From Candidatus Hydrogenedentota bacterium (GTDB taxonomy: Bacteria; Hydrogenedentota; Hydrogenedentia; Hydrogenedentales; SLHB01), in NCBI GenBank assembly GCA_020847495.1, contig JADLCA010000695.1, forward strand, positions 1 through 34,157: a stretch of 34,157 bases of DNA, in the 5' to 3' direction. Shown piece after piece: positions 1 through 8,868 of the stretch; the first letter of the stretch is position 1, and every line of letters starts with the position of its first letter. The translations under genes and the position numbers were made by a program. The notes below the pieces were generated by a model. It worked only from the letters and a program-made list of their open reading frames with translations, was not told the DNA's origin and searched no databases.

Positions 1-1056
1 GAGAGGCAGCGGATAGGTGAAGGTGCTGCTCCCGGTCTTCGTGATCTGGAAATGACCGTTGTACTCAGTCTGGTTGGCCCCTGAAATCACAACGCGCCAG
101 TCAGTCTCCATGCGATGGTCCGCAAGCGTGGCCGTCGCCACGGCGTCCTGCTGACCCTCAACGGCCTCCGGGATAACCCACTTACCGCACTTCTTCAGCG
201 CGCCGCTGGCGGGCGTCGCGGGCGTCCCGGACACGGTGTAGTCGAAGGTGTCCGTGGTCACGTTGAAGATCGTAAATGTGCCGTTGTACTCGGTCTCGGT
301 CACGCCATCGATGAAGACGGAGTCTCCATTCGAGAACCCATGGCCAGCGCTCGTCGCCGTCGCCGTGGACCCGGACCGCGTGATGCTGCTGACGGCCAGT
401 TCTTTCGCATATTTCCCGACCGCCGTAACCTGGTCAGGGTTTCCTGGAACGCCATAGGTGAACGTGTCTGCGGTCTTCGCGGTGACTTGCCTGCGCCCGT
501 CGTAACCGGTCTCCGCAATGTCTTCGACCCGGATGTAGTCGCTGACCAGCAGTCCATGCGCTGTATGCGTCACGAGCACGTTCGAGTTTCCGCAGGTCAC
601 CGACGTAAGTGTCTTCTCGTTCACCGTGCAGGAGTGCAGCCAAAGGCCTGAGAAATCCGAGGCTGTTGGCTTAGGCTTCGTCGTAAAATCGTTGTCGTAG
701 ACGAAGAGTGTATAGGGCTTCCCAACCTGGCGCGTCCCGGTCGTTGGCGTTGTCGGTGTGCCCGTGATGGTGAACGTGAACGTGGTCGTGTCGGAAACCG
801 TAATCTTCCAGTCGCCGTTGTATTCGGTCTGGTCGCAGCCTCGGATCTTCACCCAGTCGTCGGTCGTATATCCGTGCGCGGCGGAGGTGACGACGGTCAC
901 GGTCGATCCGGAGCGCGTCATCGTGGAGATGGTCTTCCAGCCCGTGAAGCTGGCGGCTTCCCGTTCATTGACAGCGATGCAGAGCTGCGAGAGGATGTTC
1001 TTGATGTCCCCCTCAGCCTTCAGGCCACCCCACGATCCGCTGTTATACCAGGCCAT
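1..1056 (-). CDS. Phage tail/fibre-type structural protein with tandem HG..GD.V.I.G...TEYNG repeats (E1-FCCH-like); partial, runs off the low end of the window
   Basis: Minus-strand frame opens with ATG at 1054-1056 (MAWYNSGSWGGLKAEGDIKNILSQ...) and stays open to base 1, so it is absent from the ORF track. Three or more repeats of the type 'VTSAAHGYTTDDWVKIRGCDQTEYNGDWKITVSDTTTFTFTITGTP'. Confidence 0.75.
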   Translation of the reverse strand, partial: MAWYNSGSWGGLKAEGDIKNILSQLCIAVNEREAASFTGWKTISTMTRSGSTVTVVTSAAHGYTTDDWVKIRGCDQTEYNGDWKITVSDTTTFTFTITGTPTTPTTGTRQVGKPYTLFVYDNDFTTKPKPTASDFSGLWLHSCTVNEKTLTSVTCGNSNVLVTHTAHGLLVSDYIRVEDIAETGYDGRRQVTAKTADTFTYGVPGNPDQVTAVGKYAKELAVSSITRSGSTATATSAGHGFSNGDSVFIDGVTETEYNGTFTIFNVTTDTFDYTVSGTPATPASGALKKCGKWVIPEAVEGQQDAVATATLADHRMETDWRVVISGANQTEYNGHFQITKTGSSTFTYPLPL

Positions 1057-1059
1057 GTA

Positions 1060-2691
1060 CTACTCCAAGAAGTTCAACGCATCCCACCCGTCATTTGCAG
1101 CATTCCTGCAATACATCCGACCTTCTTCGCTTCCGCCCGTGACCCGCCCGATCGCCGTCTCGTCGAGGCCTTCTGTTGGAAGCTCCGCCTTGCTGGCCGC
1201 CGTCACGAGCTGAATGCCCAGATGCACATGATCGGCTCGTGCGTAGTCGGCTGACGTTCCGGCAGCCGGGGTGAGAATGATCGCCTGCGGTGTCGCGTCT
1301 GATGGCGCCGCGCCGCCCCCGCCTATTGAATCGATGAAATCTTCCAGAGCTGTCTGTACGCCCGTATCCGCAGCAATAGCGTCTTCGACGATGTCGTATA
1401 CAACATCGTCGTCAATGTCATGGCTGTGATCGCTCCGGGCCGCGGTCGTCGCCACGCCCGCGGTGCCTACTCCAACGGCAGGCGGCTCCGTACTGGAAAG
1501 CTCGAGCGGCGGCTCTGCGGTGGCGTTCTCCAACGCACGGATCCGGTCCTCGAGCGAATCGAGATAGTCGCTCAGCTCGGGCACCTTCATCCCGAGTTCG
1601 ACCTTGACCGAAAGCGGGTTGTCCAGGTCGTATACGACGCGCTCGACGATGGTCTCTACGTCAATACCGAGCACCTCGTCAATGACAGTGAGCGTGCTGC
1701 CAAGGTCGATTCTGTCGAAATCGAAATCGTATCCGTCGTTGCTCTGGGAAAGGTCAACAAGGTCAATCTCGTAGCTCGTGCGCGGAACGCTGTAGATGTC
1801 GATCATTTCCTGCGCACAGAGGAGGAGCGTCGCTGGCGTCTTGATTTCCTTCCGCGTGAAACCGCGCGAGACGATCCCGTATGTCCCGGTGTTCTGCTGG
1901 ATGTACTCGTTGGACTCACCGGCATCGATGAGGTTCAGGCCGGCGTCACCATACAGGTAGAGCCGTGTGAACATGTCCCGCCTGCTCTCGCGGCGCTTGA
2001 TGGACGTCATGTTCTTGCGGTACCGTACCTGCTGGCCGGTGTCGCGACCGATGCGGGTTTTCCAACAGAACCGGCGCGAGGAAGGCTCGACGTAGATGTA
2101 GCCATCGCCGACCGTGTCAAACAGGTCATCGATGGCCTTGCGCATGCTCTGGCCACCGACGGCCATCGCGCGCGATTCGCCCGACCAGGCCGATGCGATG
2201 GTCCCCGGGTAGATCTTCGGCGTCCCGGCCTGGTGCGTCTTCAGCCATTCCACGATGTGCTCACGCACCGTTGCGGTTTCTTCGTAACTCGCAATCCATT
2301 CGTCCGAAAGCCGCGCCAGCAGGCTCTCGCCTTCAACCTCTACCTCGACTCGCGCGCCGGACCTGCCTGGAATAGCGTCCTGAATGGTGAACTCTTCGAG
2401 CAACTGACCGCGCTCGTCACGCAGCCAGATCTGGTTTGAGGTCGTGAGGTACTGGGCCTGCTCGGCGGTGGCGTCATACACGAAGCGGAGTTGGCCAGCC
2501 TGGTTGACGCGCCGTTCCCAGGTCCCGCCATAGAACTCAGGCAGATAAGCGAGGAGCGTCCCGGTCCGCGATCGGACCTCCATCCGATACCGCAACACGG
2601 CGTGCTGCGCCTGCGCGGAGGCTGCCTCGCAGACTCCGTTGAGCGTCGCGGTATTCAGCAGGCACGAGTTCATCAGTGGAACGCCACCCAT
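1060..2691 (-). CDS. Phage minor tail protein (siphovirus Gp37-like / tail tip)
   Basis: 543-aa ORF; N-terminal 'YRMEVRSRTGTLLAYLPEFYGGTWERRVNQAGQLRFVYD' style; position downstream of the tail module; C-terminal 'TEPPAVGVGTAGVATTAARSDHSHD' collar/fibre-like segment. Confidence 0.7.
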   Translation of the reverse strand: MGGVPLMNSCLLNTATLNGVCEAASAQAQHAVLRYRMEVRSRTGTLLAYLPEFYGGTWERRVNQAGQLRFVYDATAEQAQYLTTSNQIWLRDERGQLLEEFTIQDAIPGRSGARVEVEVEGESLLARLSDEWIASYEETATVREHIVEWLKTHQAGTPKIYPGTIASAWSGESRAMAVGGQSMRKAIDDLFDTVGDGYIYVEPSSRRFCWKTRIGRDTGQQVRYRKNMTSIKRRESRRDMFTRLYLYGDAGLNLIDAGESNEYIQQNTGTYGIVSRGFTRKEIKTPATLLLCAQEMIDIYSVPRTSYEIDLVDLSQSNDGYDFDFDRIDLGSTLTVIDEVLGIDVETIVERVVYDLDNPLSVKVELGMKVPELSDYLDSLEDRIRALENATAEPPLELSSTEPPAVGVGTAGVATTAARSDHSHDIDDDVVYDIVEDAIAADTGVQTALEDFIDSIGGGGAAPSDATPQAIILTPAAGTSADYARADHVHLGIQLVTAASKAELPTEGLDETAIGRVTGGSEEGRMYCRNAANDGWDALNFLE

Positions 2692-3146
2692 GTCGCCGCC
2701 GTCTCGCTGCCAACGGTGCAGCCATAGAACTTGCTGTCATTCTCGTTGAAGACGACTTCGCCTTGAACGCCAGGGACATCCGTCATGCCTGCATCGTTGA
2801 CATGACGAGGCTGCACGCGTGCCTCCAGCGCATTCACCGCATCCTGCAGTTCGGTGATGTGCTCTGCTGTCAGTAAGCACTCTACAAGGGCCCCGGACTC
2901 GTGGCCTGACGCAACGGTGCCCTGCTCGCCTCGGGCTGCCAGCGTCAAAGCATCACTGCTTCGGCTGGATGCCTCGACAATTTCGCCGGCATAGGCGGAC
3001 GTGCGCCCAATCGTCAGCCACTGCAACGCCGTTGAGAATTCCGCGCCATCTCCGGACGCAACGGACAGGCTCAAATCGTCGTCGTCAATCGTGGCAGCAA
3101 GCGTGCTGGCCGCGTTGTTCGTGACCTTGTGAAAACTGGTGGCCAT
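2673..3146 (-). CDS. Hypothetical phage tail-associated protein
   Basis: 157-aa ORF in the tail operon, overlapping its neighbours' starts/stops. Confidence 0.6.
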   Translation of the reverse strand: MATSFHKVTNNAASTLAATIDDDDLSLSVASGDGAEFSTALQWLTIGRTSAYAGEIVEASSRSSDALTLAARGEQGTVASGHESGALVECLLTAEHITELQDAVNALEARVQPRHVNDAGMTDVPGVQGEVVFNENDSKFYGCTVGSETAATWVAFH

Positions 3147-3976
3147 CAGTGATACCGCTCCCTGTAGGTTACGACGAGTGTCCCGGTCCCGGTCAGGCCT
3201 GTGATTTCAATCGCGTTGGACACGCCAGGCGAGAGCCTCGGGAAGATCGACGCCGGGCTAAGCACCGACATGAACGATGCCCAGGTAACCCCGCTATCAT
3301 CGCTGTACTCGAGGATGCCTCGGCGCGTTGCATCGAAACGGACCCAGCGGGTTGAAACGATTGTGGTATTGACGCCTGCCAGTTCGCTCCTGCTGGTATT
3401 CTCAACGCTGGGAGCTGCTGCGCCCGCCCCAGTGGGCTTGAGCACCCAGACCGGGTCAGCCTCCGCGGACCCTCCCACAACGCCGCTGGCTGGCACCGTG
3501 GCGTTCGTGACGCCTGCCGTCAGATTGATTGTCTGGACGGTCTCCGTCGTGCTGTAGGCGCGCGGGTCAGGCGCGACGAAAGACAGCTCAAACACGGCCC
3601 CGTTGCGAGCGGGTGTGACCCGCCCAGGCCGCTGGGCCCGGACCATCCAGAACCGATCATCAACGTCATCGAATCGCAGGCTCATAAGGCCATTCCGGGT
3701 CAGCAGGAGATTCAGCCTGTCGAGTTTCGCGCGCACTTCGGTCCAGGACTCTCCGAGCATCCAGCACTTGACCGGGATGACCCGCCCTGGGTAGTGATGC
3801 CCCCAGCTCACCCCGCCGAATCCGTATGGCACGTCCTGGACGTTCGCATCGATGCTCGCAAGCAGGTCCGCTTCATCCATGTTCAGCGTGATGCCGTAGT
3901 CGTCATCCCCGAGATAGACCACGTCGCTTCCCAGCGGATCGTCAGCGGGGCCACCGAGGTAGAGCGAGTGTCCCAT
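3146..3976 (-). CDS. Phage distal tail protein-like / siphovirus tail component
   Basis: 276-aa ORF directly downstream of the tape measure gene; 'KLDRLNLLLTRNGLMSLRFDDVDDRFWMVRAQRPGRVTPARNGAVFELSFVAPDPRAY' is typical of Dit-like tail proteins. Confidence 0.65.
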   Translation of the reverse strand: MGHSLYLGGPADDPLGSDVVYLGDDDYGITLNMDEADLLASIDANVQDVPYGFGGVSWGHHYPGRVIPVKCWMLGESWTEVRAKLDRLNLLLTRNGLMSLRFDDVDDRFWMVRAQRPGRVTPARNGAVFELSFVAPDPRAYSTTETVQTINLTAGVTNATVPASGVVGGSAEADPVWVLKPTGAGAAAPSVENTSRSELAGVNTTIVSTRWVRFDATRRGILEYSDDSGVTWASFMSVLSPASIFPRLSPGVSNAIEITGLTGTGTLVVTYRERYH

Positions 3977-3977
3977 C

Positions 3978-5609
3978 TCACGCCCTCCCCATGGCCAACT
4001 GACGGCGCATCAGCACGCGGCTGACCTCGTCGGCAATCTCGCGTGGATCTCGGTTCGCGCCGTTGATCGTGATATTGATGGGCTGGCCGCCACCCATGAA
4101 CGCCGCGGTGTCGCTGGCGTTCACAATGCGTCCGTTTGACTCTGGAACGAAGAGTTCGTCCCCGCGCTCGCCAACGATATAGGGAAGCCCAGCCTGCACT
4201 GGTCCGCCCGATGCGCGCGCCCCGACGCCTGGCGAAACATTGACGTTCAGGTCGCCACCGCCGAATCCGAACAGGCCAGCGATGTAGGAGATGGCGTCAA
4301 CAATCCCCTGCACGCCTGCGTGAATCATGCCCATGATGAAATCCCAAACGGCCATGATCTTGTCAGCGGCCCATTCAAAGATGCCGATGACTCCATTCCA
4401 CACCGATTGGATGACGTCCCAGAACCACTGGAACACGTCGGCTATCCCGTGGAATACGGCCCAGAACGCATCAGAAAGCGCAGTGAAGACCTTCTTCAAG
4501 ATGTTGACCTGGAACGTGAAGTAGGCCACGAGGGCGTCCCACACAAATTCAGCGGCTTTCTTGATGCTTTCCCAGACCTTCTTGAGGGCCTTGCTGATGG
4601 ATTCCCAGTTGTAGACGACGACGGCGCCGATCGCGATGACGGCCGCGATCGCCGCGATGGCGATGGCCACAGGCGCTGATATGGCCGCGATGGCAGCGGA
4701 CACGACGCCGAACGCAGACACGATCCCGGGTAGAATCACGAGTATGGGGCCCAACACGGCCATGAGCGCACCGATGACAGCAACTACCTTCACGATGGTG
4801 GCGGTCAGCTCGGGATTGGCCGTAATCCACGCAGCGACCTTCTCGATAATCGGCACTAACGACTGAGCCATCTGCTGGAGCACCGGCATGAGTGCTGTTC
4901 CGATTTGCTCCATGACATCGCCCAGTTGGTTCTTGAGCTGCTCCATCTGCCCGGAGAATGTGCCCGCTGCGGCCGCCGCGCTGCCTCCAAACTCCTTGTT
5001 GAGCTCGGCTAGAATGAGCTTCTGCGCGCCCATGACGTTCCCGGCCTCGACCATGGCCTCTATCTGGGCCTTCTGCTGTTCAGTGAACGACACCCCGACT
5101 CGAGACAATGCAGTAATGCCCTGGATCGGGTCGTTGAGCGCCTTCCCAAGCTGCACCGTGCTGCTATTCAGGTCCTGGCCGAGCGCCGTTGACATGTCGA
5201 GGATGGTTTCGATCGCCTGCGGGAACACATCCCTGCCGACACTGGTGAACGTCAAGAGGAGAGATTGCGCGCCCGTAATGGCGTCGTCTTCGAACGTCGT
5301 CGTTTTCTGCAGGGCCGCGGCCATATCGTTGAGCGCTTGCTGGGTGAGCCCTGCGGCGCCGCCTGTGCTCTTCAGAACCGCGGCAAGCTGCGCCTGGCCC
5401 TTCTCAGCGTCCGCCGCAGCGTCGACGGCCAGGCCGAGTATCCCCGTGATGGCACCGCCGACCGCCGTCATCCCGATTCCGATTGCCTGAGAGTGCGCGA
5501 GGATCCCGTCCATGGCCCCTTTGACGGAGGCTTGCGCCGATTGCAGCCCCTGCTGGAGCGGGCTATCGTCGCTGCGAATCAGCCATACCGCATCGCCCAA
5601 CGTAATCAC
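3978..5609 (-). CDS. Phage tail tape measure protein
   Basis: 543-aa ORF; 'LAAVLKSTGGAAGLTQQALNDMAAALQKTTTFEDDAITGAQSLLLTFTSVG' plus hydrophobic Ala/Val/Ile-rich central region and Trp/Phe-rich repeats; GTG start overlaps the upstream TGA (GTGA). Confidence 0.9.
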   Translation of the reverse strand: MITLGDAVWLIRSDDSPLQQGLQSAQASVKGAMDGILAHSQAIGIGMTAVGGAITGILGLAVDAAADAEKGQAQLAAVLKSTGGAAGLTQQALNDMAAALQKTTTFEDDAITGAQSLLLTFTSVGRDVFPQAIETILDMSTALGQDLNSSTVQLGKALNDPIQGITALSRVGVSFTEQQKAQIEAMVEAGNVMGAQKLILAELNKEFGGSAAAAAGTFSGQMEQLKNQLGDVMEQIGTALMPVLQQMAQSLVPIIEKVAAWITANPELTATIVKVVAVIGALMAVLGPILVILPGIVSAFGVVSAAIAAISAPVAIAIAAIAAVIAIGAVVVYNWESISKALKKVWESIKKAAEFVWDALVAYFTFQVNILKKVFTALSDAFWAVFHGIADVFQWFWDVIQSVWNGVIGIFEWAADKIMAVWDFIMGMIHAGVQGIVDAISYIAGLFGFGGGDLNVNVSPGVGARASGGPVQAGLPYIVGERGDELFVPESNGRIVNASDTAAFMGGGQPINITINGANRDPREIADEVSRVLMRRQLAMGRA

Positions 5610-5878
5610 AGCACACCTCTATCCTGGAGCCAGGCCTTGTATCTCATTCGCTTCGAGCCTTTTCCCTTGCTCATGCGTTGCCTCGAATTCTCCTGGCGCT
5701 CGAACAACCGCTCACACATCATGGCGAATTGCCTGTCCGTCCAATGGTTCTCGATATGGTCGAACGGGATACCCCATTCGGTCATGAGCATCTCGTATAG
5801 GCGGCTCTCTAGGTGCTCGTCTTTTGGTCTGGAGCCGCCTTGAAAGGGCGCGACACGAGCTGCACGATCGCGCTCCAC
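5606..5878 (-). CDS. Tail assembly chaperone extension (-1 frameshift partner, gpT-like); probably translated only as a fusion with 5809-6195
   Basis: ORF overlaps the upstream chaperone ORF in the -1 frame, sits immediately upstream of the tape measure gene, and the overlap contains a C CCT TTC slippery heptamer (plus strand 5842-5848 gaaaggg). Confidence 0.6.
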   Translation of the reverse strand: MERDRAARVAPFQGGSRPKDEHLESRLYEMLMTEWGIPFDHIENHWTDRQFAMMCERLFERQENSRQRMSKGKGSKRMRYKAWLQDRGVL

Positions 5879-6195
5879 GCCCTGCCTATCTCGACCTCTG
5901 TCGCGTTGTCCGACGCCGATTTGTCCCGCGCAAGCTCAGGCATGAACTCGCACAAGAAGTCGAGCATGTCATCGAACGCCGGCAGCATGGCGAGCATCTG
6001 TTCCGGAGCGAGCAGCTTCGGATCGATGTTCGTCAGCGGACGGCCGTCCGGCCCCTTTGGCAGCATGGCGATGGTTCGGTTGATGCGCGTGAGCATCTGC
6101 CGCGCCACGCGCCTTACGGGTTCACTGAACCGGAACGGCTTGCCGCCAAGGACCACGGTGATGGTGTCGGCTTGCAGGATCTCGGAATCCGTCAT
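5809..6195 (-). CDS. Tail assembly chaperone (gpG-like)
   Basis: In-frame ATG at about 6195 (MTDSEILQADTITVVLGGKPFRFSEPVRRVARQML...); located between the major tail protein and tape measure genes. Confidence 0.65.
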   Translation of the reverse strand: MTDSEILQADTITVVLGGKPFRFSEPVRRVARQMLTRINRTIAMLPKGPDGRPLTNIDPKLLAPEQMLAMLPAFDDMLDFLCEFMPELARDKSASDNATEVEIGRAWSAIVQLVSRPFKAAPDQKTST

Positions 6196-6197
6196 GC

Positions 6198-6743
6198 TTA
6201 GGCTCCGTTGAACCCGATCCACTTCCGGCCGGAAGGAATCGAGCTGGTGCCGAATACCTTGCACTCGAACTGGACCTTGCGGAGTTCCTTGATCCCGCCC
6301 GGGCTGCCGGTGACCTTCACGCGCACCTTCGGGTAGTACTCATACCCCTTGCCGGTGACCTCGATGATGGCCGCACGGTAGGTGATCGCCGTTCCTTCTT
6401 CGACTTCGTTTTCGCTCTTCTGCGCCGTGCTCGACAGCGCATAGACGTTCTCGTCGACGCTGTAGCACGCAAAACCGAACGAATCGGCCCCGTTCTTGAA
6501 CAGGATCTCGTCTTCGCGGTTCTGAGCAAGCGGCGGGTCGATGTCGATGCCCTCCTCGCGTGGCGTGACCTCAATGCTGTCCTCGTCGAGGTCTGCAATG
6601 TCGCCCTGCTCGATCGCCCCGAGAGTGGTGAATGCCGTGAACGACGACCAGGTCGTCAATCCGCCAGCGGCCGGAGTTGGGCTCGGCGGAGCGGTCCCGT
6701 CCGCGGCAAACGCGATCTTGCGAATCACACCAGATGCACTCAT
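6198..6743 (-). CDS. Phage major tail protein
   Basis: 181-aa ORF at the canonical position upstream of the tail chaperones; beta-rich sequence with 'GYEYYPKVRVKVTGSPGGIKELRKVQFECKVFG'. Confidence 0.65.
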   Translation of the reverse strand: MSASGVIRKIAFAADGTAPPSPTPAAGGLTTWSSFTAFTTLGAIEQGDIADLDEDSIEVTPREEGIDIDPPLAQNREDEILFKNGADSFGFACYSVDENVYALSSTAQKSENEVEEGTAITYRAAIIEVTGKGYEYYPKVRVKVTGSPGGIKELRKVQFECKVFGTSSIPSGRKWIGFNGA

Positions 6744-7315
6744 GTTCCGTTTCCTCCTATGACGACGCGGTGCGTCGCAATTGATAGCGGGTAACCCGTA
6801 TCGGGCTCTTCAGTGTCCTGCACGGCACTGATAAGCTCGGCCACGTTGATGCGGCCCGAGTACATCTCGGCGCCGCGGCATGCGCGCATCTTCTGCTCGA
6901 GCGCCCGATAGACAGCGCGCGCGTCTTTGTGCAGGGCGGTCCCTCCATAGCATTTCGTGACCATCTGGCACTCGATGCCATCGCCGTTTGGATGCGTGCG
7001 CTCGTTAATGTGGAATACGATGGCCGCGGCGTCGTTCGTCCATCCCTGCTTCGGGGCCTTCGGTCCCCATATTCGGGCACCGACCAGGTCGTACAAGTCG
7101 CTTCCGGATTCGCTCAGATACTCGTACATGACCTGGAACGTGTCGATGACATCACCAGCAACCGCGCCGCCGCCGACCGGGAGAATCCCGACCAGGTTGC
7201 CATAGTCATAGACGACACCTGCCCGAACGTTGCTCGGGTCAGCATGGTCAGGCTCGCTGCTGACCTCCTGGAGGTGCCCGAGGCTCGATAGCACTGTTCC
7301 CACGATGCGCCTCAT
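6740..7315 (-). CDS. Hypothetical phage protein (tail terminator/completion position)
   Basis: 191-aa ORF; synteny only. Confidence 0.5.
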   Translation of the reverse strand: MRRIVGTVLSSLGHLQEVSSEPDHADPSNVRAGVVYDYGNLVGILPVGGGAVAGDVIDTFQVMYEYLSESGSDLYDLVGARIWGPKAPKQGWTNDAAAIVFHINERTHPNGDGIECQMVTKCYGGTALHKDARAVYRALEQKMRACRGAEMYSGRINVAELISAVQDTEEPDTGYPLSIATHRVVIGGNGT

Positions 7316-8868
7316 GCGGCTTGGATCTCCCCCCCCACAATGGTTGTCGTGTTGGTGATCGCGGCCCCAGTGATGGACTGGAGGTTCTTCACGAGCAGGT
7401 CCGTCGTGGTCCCCTTCTCGCGAATGCGCAGCACGTATTGCGCGGGGTTGCTCGTATCGACGAACATGTCCGCCTCGAGCAACTTCTTGAGCAGCGCAAG
7501 CTGCGTGCTGTTGGAGTCCACCTCGCTGCGGATGGTCGCTGCTGTCGGTGGAGTCGTGGTGTTCGCGCCGTCCGTCCCGCGCATCGCTGTACCCATCGGC
7601 TCGGTATCGCGCAGTGCTTCAAGGCTATCGGTGGAAGGCGCAAACGTCCCGCCAATGTCGGACGGAGTTGCAGCCGCCTTATTGAGCGCGGCCTTGAAGA
7701 ACCCAAGCACCGTGTTGTCCCCGCTTCCCGTAATAGCGCCCACTCGTGCAATGAGTGCATCGATGAGCAAGTCAAGCCGTCCACCGTCTGTCCAATCGCT
7801 GTTGAGCGCTTCCAGCTTCAAGCGGTCAGCAGCAGTAAAGTCCACCGCCGTTGTATCCACGATGAGACTCGTGTTTCCGTACTGCCGCGTAGCGCCGCCT
7901 TCCACGACGCTGAACGTCCAGACCAGTTGTTCAAGGTCATCCGTATCGGACGCCGTGTAGACCGCCCTGTAGCGGCCCGTGGACACCAGCGACATGGTGG
8001 TGCTGTCGAGCCTCGCGGATAGGTCCGTGCCTCCCTGATCCACGAGGTCGATGGTTGGCGCGGAGTCGGGGGCTTCCATATTGCCGGTCGCATCGTAGAG
8101 GAGCAGTTCGATCCGGTGCGTCACGGTTCCTGAATCGGGACGTTCGATCACGGTCGGCACCACGCGCACAACGCGGGTGTTGTTCTGAATCGCCGTCACT
8201 TCCGTGCTCGTGGCGAGTCCGCTCTGCATTTGAGAAACCGCCGTGGCGTTCCACGTCGTGCCGCCATCGGACTTCGGCACCTTCGCAAGTTCGCTGGCCA
8301 GCGCCGCGTTGTCCGTGCCACGCATGTCAGTATTCGCTGTGCAGGTATCCACGAGCGTAATCTGATTCATCGTGGATGTCGGGGACGCGATGTTGAAGAA
8401 TTTCTTGAACCCTGCGGCAAGGTATCCAGCCGTCTCCGTCAACGCCGTGCCGAGAATCTGCGCTAGATTTGACTTGACTACTCCTGACGTGAAATCGAGT
8501 TGCCCCGCGCCCGTTCCCGCGCTAACCTTGACCCCATCAGTGCCTGTGTCCGCGAGTATCGCCGCCGTGTCCGTCTTGACTTCGCCAATCGTGTTTGCGT
8601 CGGTGTAGATGGTCGCCGTCCAAGGAACGCAGCCGCTCGTGTTGTCAACGACGTACAGGTCGATCACATCGGCGTTCATCTCGGTTGCTGTCAGCGCCAG
8701 CTTGATCTGGCCATAGGTGGAGTCCTCTTCGGTTACCGTTCCAACATCACCGTAGTCCCCAAAGTCCTTGCTGATTTTCGCCGTGATGGTTCCAGGATTC
8801 GTTATGAGCGTTCCATCGCTTTTGTAGAGCGACAGGCTCACGCTAAATGCTGTGTTCTTCTTCGGCAT
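7312..8868 (-). CDS. Phage structural/fibre-like protein
   Basis: 518-aa ORF; beta-rich, with 'VKTDTAAILADTGTDGVKVSAGTGAGQLDFTSGVVKSNL' repeat-like segments. Confidence 0.5.
   Translation of the reverse strand: MPKKNTAFSVSLSLYKSDGTLITNPGTITAKISKDFGDYGDVGTVTEEDSTYGQIKLALTATEMNADVIDLYVVDNTSGCVPWTATIYTDANTIGEVKTDTAAILADTGTDGVKVSAGTGAGQLDFTSGVVKSNLAQILGTALTETAGYLAAGFKKFFNIASPTSTMNQITLVDTCTANTDMRGTDNAALASELAKVPKSDGGTTWNATAVSQMQSGLATSTEVTAIQNNTRVVRVVPTVIERPDSGTVTHRIELLLYDATGNMEAPDSAPTIDLVDQGGTDLSARLDSTTMSLVSTGRYRAVYTASDTDDLEQLVWTFSVVEGGATRQYGNTSLIVDTTAVDFTAADRLKLEALNSDWTDGGRLDLLIDALIARVGAITGSGDNTVLGFFKAALNKAAATPSDIGGTFAPSTDSLEALRDTEPMGTAMRGTDGANTTTPPTAATIRSEVDSNSTQLALLKKLLEADMFVDTSNPAQYVLRIREKGTTTDLLVKNLQSITGAAITNTTTIVGGEIQAA

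Noticed and set aside
1420-2439. Plus-strand 339-aa ORF (and other long plus-strand ORFs such as 13318-14559, 16813-18060, 25318-26253)
   Set aside because: Arg/His/Val-rich antisense shadows of well-supported minus-strand genes, common in GC-rich DNA.
3336-3345. Self-targets of the first array unit: aaacggaccc at 3336-3345 and gccttattg at 7676-7684 in this same window
   Set aside because: 9-10-nt matches are expected by chance (roughly a quarter hit per 9-mer over both strands of 34 kb, across about 24 half-guides), and the two halves match loci kilobases apart instead of one dual-strand site.
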